A stretch of 18,027 nucleotides of DNA from Isohypsibius dastychi (Eukaryota; Tardigrada; Eutardigrada; Parachela; Isohypsibiidae). Shown piece by piece: positions 1 to 9,895 of the stretch. The stretch is from contig JAQIWT010000562.1 in NCBI GenBank assembly GCA_034696485.1, positions 1-18,027 on the forward strand. The letters are read 5' to 3'. The position numbers were made by a program, and so were the translations under genes. The notes under the pieces are model-generated. The model worked only from the letters and a program-made list of their open reading frames with translations. It ran no database searches and was not told the origin of the DNA. Position 1 is the first letter of the stretch. The number at the start of each line of letters is the position of its first letter.

Positions 1-3
1 GGA

Positions 4-22
4 CCCCCCCCCCCCCCCCCCC
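4..22. repeat. Poly-C tract, 19 bases
   Basis: An uninterrupted C run lies at the left edge of the window. Long C tracts recur in this sequence (also 3001-3015). It may be a real simple repeat or an assembly edge effect. Confidence 0.9.
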
Positions 23-908
23 AGACTACCTTATTCCCCCCTCGCCTCCGTTAATCCGCTGCTCTGTCTACCATATATGTATTTGCCTACTGCCTATTGC
101 CTACTGCCCACATCCAAGCTGATCGAATAGGCAGTAGGAGTATGCCTATATTCTTGTCACCATCTCAAGTTTATTGTGGTTTTCAAATTCGCTCTCTCAT
201 ACTTTCATTCCCGAATGTCTTTCTCTCATCGGTATCCCTGAAAATTCCTTTTTTCTGTGATCACTGGGAACTTCTTCTCCGGAACAATGAATGAAATTCT
301 GTCGCTGTGGTTAGACCGGGGAAGCAGGTAAAGGATCAAAATAGCGATATCGATGACTGACTAGAAAGCACAAATGACGGCTTTGATGTTAGATAGTTTT
401 CAGCAACCTGTTAGAGGAATGGTGGATGACTGGGATTTTGATGAGGAGCAGCCAGATCAGCAGTACTGTAGGATTCCGAGAAACTGCTCGACAGCTCATG
501 AAAGCGTTTCTGGGGCCATACCGAGCTTCCCTGTACAAGCAAGCCTGATTTGTACAGGGATTCTTCGAACCGCTGTGGATGTCAATAGTATTGCATTATT
601 GAAATATTGCTTATTGCTTTATGTATTTGCCTCTGAAACATGTGGGGACTTGATATCTGAACCTCAGGTTCAGATATAAATATCGCGATCCGAATTGCGA
701 TTTTACCAGTATATTTCAAAAGCAGCTACGATTTTCTGGAGGAGGTCATTTTTCTGGGTTATTTGCCACCAGTACAGTACGCCAGTGAGATCAGTTGACA
801 TGAAGCGAAGCAAGATAGATGCTCCCAGAAAGGCGTGGCAATAATCCAACGAACTGGCATTTCTGGAAAAACATTACTGGTCCTGAGTATTCGGACCGCT
901 TGGAAACT
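23..908. other. Non-coding stretch left of CFAP206; one plus-strand ORF start of doubtful status
   Basis: This stretch lies downstream of the CFAP206 stop. A plus-strand ATG at 374 opens a hydrophilic acidic frame (MTALMLDSFQQPVRGMVDDW, then DFDEEQPDQQY) that meets a possible donor, GTAGGATT, near 467, but I found no exon to join it to. A small hairpin (TCCCTGTACAA at 528-538 against TTGTACAGGGA at 550-560) lies in the same region. I see no clear poly(A) signal for CFAP206 on the minus strand here. Confidence 0.4.
85..139. repeat. Short tandem CCTACTGCC motif with inverted copy
   Basis: GCCTACTGCC and GCCTATTGCC units repeat head to tail at 85-108. An inverted copy, TAGGCAGTAGGAG, follows at about 128-140. 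This is simple-sequence structure and no function is evident. Confidence 0.6.
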
Positions 909-3900
909 TCAATGGCTATTTTTTTGATTTTTTTTGTGCGCCATTGCGCGAAACGTTTTGGAAAGTTGGCCAGAGTATTGTTCCTCAGGACGCATTGACC
1001 ATCTGTGGAGACCAGATCTCTCTGCTATCAAGACTACATCTTGAACAGATTTTCTGCAAACGACAGTTCAGCTCGTCAGCCAGTAGATAGCTTTACCTCG
1101 ACGGTGTTCTGCTAAATCGTATTGCAGCTTCCATATCGACAAAACAGTAAAATCTGTTCTCAAATTGCAGTGTTCCAATGGTTCGGTTGCCATTCAGTAG
1201 AAATCCGTCGTGCTCGACCAGAGTCACAACACAGCAACCCTGTACATGCCCATGAAATGCTTGCTAGAATCTACCGCAATTATTCCTTACTTTGTAAGCT
1301 AACGGTATGTTATCGTACTTTGGAGTTGTGGCTTTCAGAACCAGGCGAACCATCGGGTTCTTCATTCGATCTTGAGTGATATTTTCACTGGAGTATTCTC
1401 TGCTGTTTCCTGCTCGTGCTAAATTCTCCGAATGGGTCGTTTTGAAGTGATTCCATTTCTGCAAAAACAAAATGAAGGCAACGCGCTAGTTTGGTTGAAA
1501 ATGCTTTGCTACCTACAACGTTAAACTGTTGAATTTGAGTGAACGTGTCCTGCAGAAACTGGACTCTGATGACCTCCCGTTGAAGAAGTGCCCATTCTTT
1601 AGCAAGGCTGATGAACAGTGGCTTAAACAAAAAACGTTCATTTCCTTGCGATATATGTTTCAACGCTCGAACTTCGCTCCTGACTCCGTCCAAAACAATT
1701 TGAAGAACCCAGAGTTTAAAAACCTCTATCTTGATTTTCATAGATCATACGAACAAAATCGGTTGCCATTCGGGAGACATATTGTCCCACAGAATAAAAA
1801 AATCAAAAATCCAGAACATCAAACGGCTCTTCTCCCGTGAAACAGTTGCAACTGGAATGCGCTTCTTTACCATAGAAGGCCTCTCACTTACTGCCACGGT
1901 TTGTGACGTAAGCTGTGCATGGGACTGATGATACCTTACTCTAAATTCTCCGTAGGACAGACGTCCACAAAGATCAGCTTGCTCCCGCTGTTTCGATCAT
2001 TCCGCCGCTTTTCACTAGCTTTACATTCGAGCGGTTGGCGAAATCAATACTGGGTGCAGAACAATTACCCGCTAAAACTATCGAGCTGAAACAGCGGGGC
2101 GAATCTATTGTAAGTCCTTCTGCTATGTCAAAAGATGAGCGGGCGGAGTGTGGCAACCCGCCTGACCCGACGTCGAAAGGCGAATTTTTAGCTTCGTTTT
2201 TTTGTTACCTCTTACGTAAACTTTATCAGCAGCGACGACTCTTTCATTCCGACAAACATTTTCTAATTTGTCGTTGAGAAGTGAAAAGTTCTTCTGGGCT
2301 CGATCGGCGAGTTTTTTGCTTTCCTTCAGCTCAACCTGTAAACAGCATTCGTTACTTCGTCAGAGAGGATTGACATAAGATATCGGTCATTGGAGACAGT
2401 TGCAAAAGAGCCGTGGCTTGGCTTTTCATTAAGTAGCAACTTTTCGTACAGATCTCCACTTTATTCTCTGGAAAGCCCTGATTGAAACCTAGTTGATTGA
2501 TAGGCTGAAACTACTCAACATGTTAGCCCGCCTCACCCGCTCTCATTGAAAATTTACCCGTTCACTTTGGCGGACTGACAAGTTGAGAAGTTAAAGTCAA
2601 TCAATCAACGAGTGCTCAATCATAGCTTTCCAGAGAATAAAGTGGAAATCTGTAGTGAGAATTCTCGTAGTAACTGTATGGTGCAAAGCACCTCGTAGTG
2701 CTGGCTTCCAGTGATAGTGACTACGGAAGAGTTGGACAATGGTAGCTCTTGGCTACAAAACTTCGAGACTACGGGGAGTCTGTCTACGAAAGTTCATGGT
2801 GCCAAAAAAGCGTATGACGTGATTGAGATGGATTCGCTCAACAGATGTGATAGCGTTTTTTGCTGTCGCTTGTTTTCACCAAAACAGGTACCATAGTTTT
2901 CAGTTTTTGGTCAACTTCTAATCACGAGTAGTTCTAATCCACAAAAGCATATACGTTGAAGGAAAAACATGGAAAACCACCATGGTGAATCTTCGAAAGA
3001 CCCCCCCCCCCCCCCGGAACGTTTCTTGATGGCTGTAAATGTGGCTCTTCTCAAGATATCTCGCGGTTATTCACGGAGCTCTACAAGCCGTTCCATTGTT
3101 TCATAAATAAATCAGCCCCAGTGGATCATGTACAGTGAATGCCGATGCCCTCTGAGTTGAGCAGGCTAGATCCGACTCAAACTCACTTTTAGATGCAAAA
3201 TGGCCGACAGATACTGATGCAAAAATATGACAATGTCTTTCAACGTTTCTATTTGATCTGCTAGATCAGGCATTTTTCCTTCGATAACAGCTGATACAAA
3301 TGCAGCCATCTGGGCGCTGTTTCGTTCTGTTTGATCTTTTTCTTCTTTCAAGTTATCGGCGAGCTGCCCTAGCGAACTTCTAAAAACTTCCCTCACTGCA
3401 ATAGAATGGATCGTACCAAAACTACAGTCACTTGTGTTTGTAGTACTCACCATCCACTATGTCGAGACCTCCACGATTTTTTTCACGGTTGAACAGCCGC
3501 ACTCCATTGCAAAGCAGAAGATAGTCTTGCAATTCTGTCATTTTGGATTCGTGATCAAGAAGCACAAATTTGGAGACAGTTCCAGATGGCCAAACACTTG
3601 ACAGTGCAGCTGGAAAAAAATGTTGAGATGTTTAGGCCTGACTCATGCTGCACGAGATGGTAATTCGTGCGGTCGTTTACCTGCACATTCCTGAAAAGCG
3701 GCAGGATCACCCGGATCACCGAGTCCTGACTGTTTAACAACGAACAAAACCACTTTTCTGTAAATTTGATCCAGATCCCACTGCGATACCGCCGGTGCTG
3801 ACAAAATATCCTGTAGCAATGTGTAGTGCTTTGCATCATGTTTTTGCTGTACGTTGGACAGGTGAACCTCTGCAGACGGGAACTCATTAGAGTCAATTGT

Positions 3901-4620
3901 TCAAAAAGGTGAAGCTCTACAGTATTCTCCCAAAAGAATTCAAGAGGTGTTTTCGGTTGTTCTGAATTTGTACCAGTTGGTATTACCATTTCATCAGAAC
4001 GGCGTTTCTCTTATAAAAGTTTCACAAATTTTGCATCGTTTGAATGATCACAACCCTTTTTCCTGAGAAGCTGAATGTTAGCCCCGCGGTCTCAAATGGT
4101 TTCGTGAAACGGTGAGTAGCGTTTTTGGTTCATATACGAACCTCTTGAAAGCATTGTTTTAGCAAGAAAAATCTGGAGTTCCGCTGTCAAGATTTCGAAT
4201 GGTTGGTTCTTGAGTCTTGAATCACATTCCTAGAAACACGCTGTCACGTATACGACATGGAATCGACAGATATTACTAACAGCAATGAAGCTCCCAAGGT
4301 CATCACAGTTCATTTCCACTTCGGTCAGTGCAGTACCACAAAGCACACCATCCGCATTCTTCTCACCGTATTTTTCTGGTGTCGAGTTAATGATAGCGCT
4401 CACCTACCGCATTGTGGTTGTTTGGGATTGCTCCAACTCTCAAATCACGTGTACTTCTTACCAGATATTCAGCCAGGTCGTGCTTGACTAGCTCGTTTTC
4501 ATAAAGCACTTTTCGACAAATATTCTCTACGACTGCCCACAATGGAATCCCAGGTCTCTTTGTAACGGCATCACGAGCTCCGTCTTCAACCTCATAATCT
4601 TGCGATGTATAATGTTCCAT
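909..4620 (-). CDS. CFAP206: CFAP206, radial-spoke/axoneme protein, ten exons
   Basis: CFAP206 (DUF3508 family) is an axonemal protein that docks radial spoke 3 and related structures on the microtubule doublets of motile cilia. Exons, reading leftward: 4620-4462, 4403-4281, 4229-4142, 3869-3681, 3609-3451, 3395-3187, 1729-1517, 1458-1291, 1239-1097, 1053-909. All introns are GT-AG, phases agree throughout, and the product is 531 aa. Family landmarks visible in order: IYRKVVLFVVKQSGLGDPGD (residues 159-178), GVRLFNRE (222-229), FISLAKEW then FTQIQQF (348-378), and after YDNIPLAYK the stretch GCCVVTLVEHDGFLLNGN, which matches the family's GFCAYTF..DGLLLPGNP region. The ATG at 4620 is chosen because the frame upstream soon meets a stop; an upstream exon is possible. 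The left edge of exon 7 (1729 or 1723) is uncertain. Introns are 43-71 nt except intron 3 (272 nt) and intron 6 (1457 nt). The C-terminus is about 90 aa shorter than in the human protein. Confidence 0.92.
2449..2652. mobile_element. MITE-like element with 27-29 bp terminal inverted repeats, TA flanks (copy 1)
   Basis: The two ends are near-perfect inverted repeats beginning CAGATCTCCACTTTATTCTC on the left; the right end, reverse-complemented, begins CAGATTTCCACTTTATTCTC, with one mismatch over about 28 bases. Each end is flanked directly by TA (2447-2448 and 2653-2654), the target duplication of the Tc1/mariner superfamily. The 204-bp element has no coding capacity. The interior carries a second palindromic pair (TTGATTGAT near 2491 against AATCAATCAA near 2600) and a GCCCGCCTCACCC segment shared with the copy at 10887-10985. 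Classification as a non-autonomous Tc1/mariner MITE is inferred from the TA flanks and the CAG ends. Confidence 0.85.
3001..3015. repeat. Poly-C tract, 15 bases
   Basis: An uninterrupted run of 15 C lies inside CFAP206 intron 6. A longer run of 19 C opens the window (4-22), and a 9-base G run lies at 12235-12243. True length is uncertain because sequencing often miscounts homopolymers. Confidence 0.9.
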
Positions 4621-4791
4621 CTCCTGTTCAAACCAGTGGGAATTTCTTGGATAGATGCCCACGAATGGCGGCTTTAGGAGGGATGTCAACAGTCACACAT
4701 TTGTATTGCCAAGGGTTTCCGTCTGATGGCTTATAGTGTACCGAATTATTAGTGCATCAAAACGGTTGTCAAACACATAAAACAGGGCTTT

Positions 4792-5106
4792 TCATATGAA
4801 GAATTGAATTTTTTTGGCTGTGAGGACTACAGGTTCTGTTTGTTTCCTGTTCCAGTCGTTCTGAAAACAACGTTTGAGATTGGAGAGGAACAATACTTCA
4901 ACCTTTGGCTGAAGGGCCTGCTTGCCGGAGCGCAGCAACTTCTTCGACACGAGCAAAAGTGAGACTGAGCAACTTGATCAAATTCTTCGAGCAGGCGACC
5001 AGGCGAGTAGGAGATCCAGCATGCTCCAGGCGATGATGGGTTGTCCGATTTGAGGCGAATCCCGTCGCAAGCTGCTCTTGACAGTCTCACCTTGCTCGTC
5101 ACTCAT
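4792..5106 (-). CDS. Possible two-exon micro-gene or 5' exons, function unknown
   Basis: A minus-strand ATG at 5106 begins a 16-nt exon (MSDEQ) ending in a consensus donor (CAAG|GTGAGA, exon 5106-5091). Joining it in phase 1 to the acceptor before 4964 gives a 62-aa frame that stops at 4792. It contains VSKKLLRSGKQALQPK and VEVLFLSNLKRCFQNDW. It lies directly upstream of CFAP206 on the same strand, so it could instead be a leader exon of that gene through a donor after NRKQTEP. A competing explanation is a plus-strand exon at about 4857-4966 with an excellent acceptor (TTTCCTGTTCCAG) and a GTGAGA donor, encoding VLKTTFEIGEEQYFNLWLKG and onward. I recognise neither product. Only one is likely to be real. 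Confidence 0.35.
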
Positions 5107-5650
5107 AAACCTCTTTTAATCAATATTAACATATGATAAAAGACAATTTTCGTCTCTGTTGAGCCTTTCACTTCAAGAACCTTCATTAACCTGGAAATCT
5201 CTCTGAAGTGGGGACACCCCGGTAGCGGAATGGATTCGTGGTATGTGTTTGTCAGATTTGGACTTGGTGTTTGTCAGATGTCGATAAATGACCTCAGAGG
5301 CCATGTAATGTCGTTTTTTGATTACTATTCAAATAACGCAGATCTCCAAAAAATGTCTGGTATCTACTGTGGTGAAGCAGCAGCGGTTTTCATTGACCGG
5401 TTTTTATTTGTTTTTAATTCTGATCGACCGTTTAGCCATGAACGTAAAGCACAGAGAAGTACAGATCAGCCAAGAAATCACTGATTAACATGATTTTCAG
5501 AACAGAAGTGATCTTTGGGAAAATTGGTAGCATTACAGCAGTTTCGGAATGGCGGTATGTGTGCAGCTACAGATATTTACCGCTACCGCAGAGGGAAAGA
5601 TGAAGGGGACTTTTTATCATCGAAAACAACATACAAATGACAGTTAGGGT
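5107..5650. other. Intergenic stretch, no supported gene
   Basis: A plus-strand frame from 5230 (with SINDLRGHVMSFFDYYS) has no convincing splice partners or recognisable product. Nothing else stands out. Confidence 0.4.
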
Positions 5651-6171
5651 CTAAATCAGTTTGCTTGTAGAATTTACAAATGCCGAGAAGTCCTGCGTGT
5701 TGGCCTGTTTTTCCTGACTCCTCTGCGGCCAACTAGTTTGCCATTTGGGGCTCGCTGTACAAAGCGTGTGCGGACCAGGTTCGATTCAGATCAAGTGAAA
5801 AACTTACGTATCGTTTCCCAAGTTTTCGGGTTGCTCTCTTCATGGCCAGCTTTGAAACACTGGCAATACACTTGGTAGATTTTGCTGCTTTACGGTTCGA
5901 CTGCGAACCGAAGTTCTCTGTTGAAATTCAGATCAACTATCTCTTGACGATTTTACCTTCTGTGCTTTTTCAACTGTTTTTTTAACGGCTTCACGGCGAT
6001 CACGACGCTAAGAGAGGGGTGAACTAATTCTTTCTTGTAATTACAAAGTTGTCGATAGTACTTGCGATCGAGCTCCGCTCGTAACTGTAGATGGTTGTCC
6101 TGCCGGGAGACTTCCTCCACTGTGAAGGTTGTTTGCGCGGCTGCGCAAAACAGCGACGTCCCCCTGGCCAT
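5651..6171 (-). CDS. Small three-exon gene, 131-aa basic protein, possibly axonemal
   Basis: Exons 6171-5957, 5884-5808 and 5754-5651 join in phases 2 and 1 across introns of 72 and 53 nt with GT-AG ends (donor GTAAGT in intron 2), giving 131 aa. The protein starts MARGTSLFCAAAQTTF. A helical, charged stretch follows (LRAELDRKYYRQLCNYKKEL, residues 30-49), then a basic segment (KPLKKQLKKHRSK), and it ends TSKLI before TAG. The leucine-rich helix ending in Y..EL resembles a motif seen in small microtubule-inner axonemal proteins such as CFAP141, but this is weak and is inference from motif shape and ciliary neighbours. It has no membrane segment or signal peptide. It lies between the ODAD4-like gene and CFAP206 on the same strand. 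Confidence 0.65.
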
Positions 6172-6793
6172 TGTGGCTTTCGAGCGTCATGGTTCAGAAA
6201 GTTTGGAGTACGTGAAAGTATGAGCTTCTTGAACCGGCGATAACTGGAACTGTTATGTTGCCTCTGGCTGGTTTAACGGATATATTCTCAACGTTTCCAG
6301 GGCAGCATGGAGAGAGAAGAAGTCATTGACATTTAATAACCGGATGATGGGTATCATCAGAGGCGTGCGAGCTACCACGTGGCTATCGTCCAGAACCCAA
6401 GCACACAAATGGGCGAAAATATAGGGATGTGGTATCCTCAAGAAGCCTGCCCCTGTCGAAACGCCCGAATGCACACTATGAACGTGGTCGCGAATAACCA
6501 GAGTTTTTAGAATGTTGTGCATTCAACAGGCTGCAAGACCGGTTGGCGTACTACTATTGCACGTCGTTCAAAAGCAGACACTTGCGACCCATTAGGATAA
6601 AGTGTGTTTCAAACTCCATGAAATAAAACAGGTCTCTGGCAACTTCACCGTAAGTGGTGTATAAAGCAATCGGTTCAGGACAATTACGAGTGGTTCACAG
6701 AACCCACCAGGATAAACCAAAAAATACACAACCGGGAAAACATGGGCCACTCTGAGGAAAGGCTGCAAACGTAACCCTTAGGCTTTAAAAACG
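6172..6793. other. Intergenic stretch with one unassigned minus-strand ORF
   Basis: This lies between the poly(A) signal of the ODAD4-like gene and the start of the 131-aa gene. A minus-strand frame of 89 codons (6522-6253) begins MHNILKTLVIRDHVHSVHSG and contains a hydrophobic PYIFAHLCAWVLDD segment. It has no recognised family and no clear splice connection, so it may be chance or a small gene. Confidence 0.35.
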
Positions 6794-6799
6794 TTTATT
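6794..6799 (-). terminator. Poly(A) signal AATAAA of the ODAD4-like gene
   Basis: AATAAA on the minus strand lies 11 bases after the TGA at 6813-6811, implying an unusually short 3' UTR if it is the signal used. Confidence 0.7.
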
Positions 6800-6810
6800 C
6801 CATGGTAGAA

Positions 6811-9800
6811 TCATTGTTCGTTATCTGTCTTTGGAACCGCCGGGTTTTCTTCCGGAGCTGGAGTGCTCTCTGGTATGTCAGCGACCACCGCTGTAGCAGC
6901 GTTGTCAGCTTCGTTAGCAGACGGAGATGAGGGCGCGTCTTCTGGAGGAGATTCGACAGGTGCACTATTCTCTGAAACTGCAGCCTCATCCGAAACGGGG
7001 ACGTTGGGTTGTACCACATCATTGTTTTCGGCTGCAATGTTGGTTCCTTCATTGACATTCTGCGCCAGCAAAGGCGTGGTGCCCGTTCTCAGAGATTCTC
7101 TCCTTCCCTTTTCCTCCTTTAATGCCTTGACAGCAGCAGCTTCTCGGTCAGCTTCAGCACCTGTTACAGGTTTTAGCTTTCCAGCATCATTCATGCCCTG
7201 TTTCTTTCTTTTCTTCTTAATAGTAGAGCCCAAAGTTTCAGGTGAAAGTTTCACGAAATTGTCAGATGGTGGTGGGTGTCCTTCGAGTTCTATCGGTTCA
7301 CCATTCGGGAACCGCATAGATTCAGGAGGGAATGTCTCGTCAAGGAGATTGCCAATCTCCAATTCCAGTTCCAAAAATTCACTGATACGCGTACATGTCA
7401 TCAGGACTGCGTAGGCTTTCTCAAGAAGGGCAGATTTCTGATTGTCAAATTTGCGTTTGGCTATTTCAAATGGGGTTTCGTTCTTTGCAGCCAGTAACCG
7501 CTCAGCCTCCAGCTCTTCGGCAGTTTTGACTCGTTCTTTAACCGGTTCGATTTCCTGGACTGGTTCGGCTTTGATGCTCCTGTCCAATCGACGCTGAATT
7601 CTCAGATTCCCCAAGCGAGCTCCATCTAAGTTCTTCTTGAGTACACCGTATTTGAAGGCGTCCCTTTGTTTTCGTACAGTTCTCTCCTTTTCACCAGGTG
7701 GAACCTGATCAGGTTTCTCTTCACCTGTTTCTAATCCTAGCTGAATATTAGATGTCGGGGACTTCTTTGAATCTGCCGTCGAAGTCGCTCCATCAATCGA
7801 TAAACCCTCTCCTGACTCAGATAAATCAGCATCCGAGCGCTTTTTCCCACTGGTCTTGACTTTTTCTTTCTTAGCATTGGATGAGAACAGTACTCGTTTC
7901 TCAGTCGCATGAGCTGCTCTTACGGCTTCAGCTTGTGCAAGTTCTTCCCTCAGCTCCATTGAGATTTTTCTGCGGCTGTCCCAAGCGGTAGCGACATCAT
8001 GCACTCTCGTTTCAAATACCTCTAGGAGTCGGGCTGGAATAGGCCGGGTATCTGGTGTTTGTGGTGCAAAAAGTGGTTTATCATCAGATTTCTGGATGGC
8101 ATCTTTCAACATTTCCCGATTTTTCTCGTATTGTTCTACGTTGATCTCGGGCTCGTAATATAAGCGATCGGTGTATCTAGGTACTTCTTTTGTTGGCATT
8201 ACGAGAAGCGTTGATCGTTCCTGATTCTCTTTTCCCGATATGTACTCGTCGATTCTTGTTGATATTTCCCGAATATGAGTAGGTAGTTCCACTTCTTCTC
8301 TTAACGGAGCGTGCTTTTCCAGATTGTCCCAAACGCATTTCTTCAGTTTTTTCATGAAAGCCCATGAATCTCCCTTGTTTCGAAGCGCAGCTAGGGCGCC
8401 ATAGCGAGCCGACTTTTGCGCAAGAAAATGGCGCCACGGATGCGCTTTTCCAAATATATGTCCATGTTTCTTGTATAGATCCGATTTTCTGTACCTGTGC
8501 AACTTTCTGACCCAACAAACATCCATCTGCTTTTTGTCGACGTCGAAAAGTGTTTGCGAAAACGCCCAGCGATACCGCGAGTTTTCCATTCCTCCAGTTT
8601 TTGCTCGTGGTACTGAGGCTTCAAGTCGGCGTGGTTTCATCCAGTTTCCATATTCTATCATCCAGTCTTTTGGCCGGTCGTATTGCCGCAGAGCATGGTT
8701 CCTCAAGAAAGCGCATACAACTTCAAACTGATCGACTCGTCCTTTCAGATACAATAAAGCTTTTTCAATTTTCTCAGTTTGGTTTTTCCGACCGAAACGT
8801 GGTAGATGATATTGTTTCTGAATCAAATGTCTTTCGACCTCCATCTTGTGATCCCAGAATCCACCCAGTATCTGAAGAGTTATACGAACTTATGATAAAA
8901 AATGTGCTCTGTTCAATTTTATTTCTCACGACTTACTTTTTTCGCACAATGCAATTGTTGAATCGCTGCCATCTTTATGTTGTGTTCCAGGTTAGCTGGC
9001 GGAGCTGGTTTCGACACATGATACATATTGATTTCGCTTTGCTGTGCATTGAGATTAGGCTCTAACGGATAAATCTCATCGTAATGTTTATATGTGTCAT
9101 TAAACATTTTGAGTGTTCTTTCTTGGCCCTGAACTAATCGATGGAAAACTCGCATATTTCCCCCATAAAACACCGGGAGTTGTCCACCTACGAGAAAAAA
9201 TTTGACTCCAGAACTTGAAGTCAATGCGATTTGTTACGCTGTGCCTACTTGTGAGATTGTAAAGAAGGGCCGTTGTCCTGAAATATCCGTCTTGGAACCA
9301 GTTCTTGTAAGGAAACCGGAGGTTTATTCCATTTGAGTAAATCAGCAAAGCGTTTTCAAAATTGCACATTCTGAATAATGTGTCAGCTTTAAGCAACATG
9401 GCTTTGTAATCTTTCGGATTTATTTTCAAGCATTCGTCTGCTTTGGCCAAGGTTTGCCAGTATTCGTTGTAATATCCATGATAGATTCCTTGTAATCGCC
9501 AAGTGTTGGGGTCATTGTTGTCGTAAAATTCACAAGTGTCATAATAATGTCTCGTTTTTCCGAAGCGTCTTTTGTGAATTTTGAGCTGTTCGGCAATCTC
9601 CTTAGCTCTGTCGCAAAAATAAACAGGAATACGGCCCACACCAATTGGCCCAAGCACCCGCGGGTATCCAGTTTTACGATGCCGTCGTGCCAAAGCGTAT
9701 GTGACTTCTTTCTGTTCCACTGGCTTCGGTGTTGTTGGCGGTGGAGGTAGCTGCACAGCAGAATTAACTGCGTCATTTCAAGATCACAATTCAATTTTAT

Positions 9801-9895
9801 AATCTTGATTTCACCTTCAGCGCGTCACTTTCGGCGTACAATACTTTTGCATCTGGCGGTTTTGGCGGCCGCCTGAGTTTTGGGAGCGGCAGCAT
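6811..9895 (-). CDS. TPR protein resembling ODAD4/TTC25 (outer dynein arm docking), 964 aa
   Basis: Exons 9895-9815, 9750-9249, 9187-8937 and 8871-6811 join in consistent phase across introns of 64, 61 and 65 nt. The start ATG at 9895 gives MLPLPKLRRPPKPPDAK. Tetratricopeptide helices lie at about residues 107-175 (KADECLKINPKDYKAML, then ADTLFRMCNFENALLIYSNG). These resemble the N-terminal TPRs of ODAD4, which helps attach outer dynein arms to doublet microtubules. A second resemblance is ILGGFWDHKMEVERHL (279-294) to the ODAD4 motif LLGELY.DK.YLE.LL. Oddities: about 80 residues of Pro/Arg-rich sequence precede the TPRs, the later ODAD4 TPRs are not visible, and the last 600 residues are charged, with a KKKRKKQ basic patch and a Glu/Ala/Pro-rich tail. 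It may be a divergent ODAD4 or only a distant TPR relative. Gene structure is secure; the name is not. Confidence 0.85.

Larger units (their letters stand above)
1730..3186 (-). other. Large intron 6 of CFAP206
   Basis: This 1457-nt intron starts with a good donor (GTGAGT at 3186) and ends near 1730. The proteins on either side (ending LSAILHLK, resuming near VFKLWVLQ) align with the family without missing residues, so no CFAP206 exon is expected inside. It is about twenty times longer than most introns here. It holds a MITE-like element (2449-2652), a 15-base C tract (3001-3015) and two plus-strand frames with splice-like borders (1956-2109 and 2712-2887). Confidence 0.75.

Noticed and set aside
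528-560. Hairpin TCCCTGTACAA/TTGTACAGGGA as a terminator or RNA gene.
   Set aside because: The 11-bp stem alone, in eukaryotic non-coding DNA, without a U tract or other RNA gene features, is too little to assign a function.
1529-1840. Plus-strand 103-aa ORF with a protein-like sequence.
   Set aside because: The minus strand here encodes CFAP206 exon 7, which aligns with the family (FISLAKEW...FTQIQQF), so the plus ORF is its shadow.
3555-3989. Minus-strand 144-aa continuous ORF.
   Set aside because: The real CFAP206 exon (3869-3681) is in another frame of the same strand, shown by the family motif YRKVV..SGLGDPGD and matching splice phases.
6863-7414. Plus-strand 183-aa Ser/Ala-rich ORF.
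   Set aside because: It is the complement of the long exon 4 of the ODAD4-like gene, and its composition is that of an antisense shadow.
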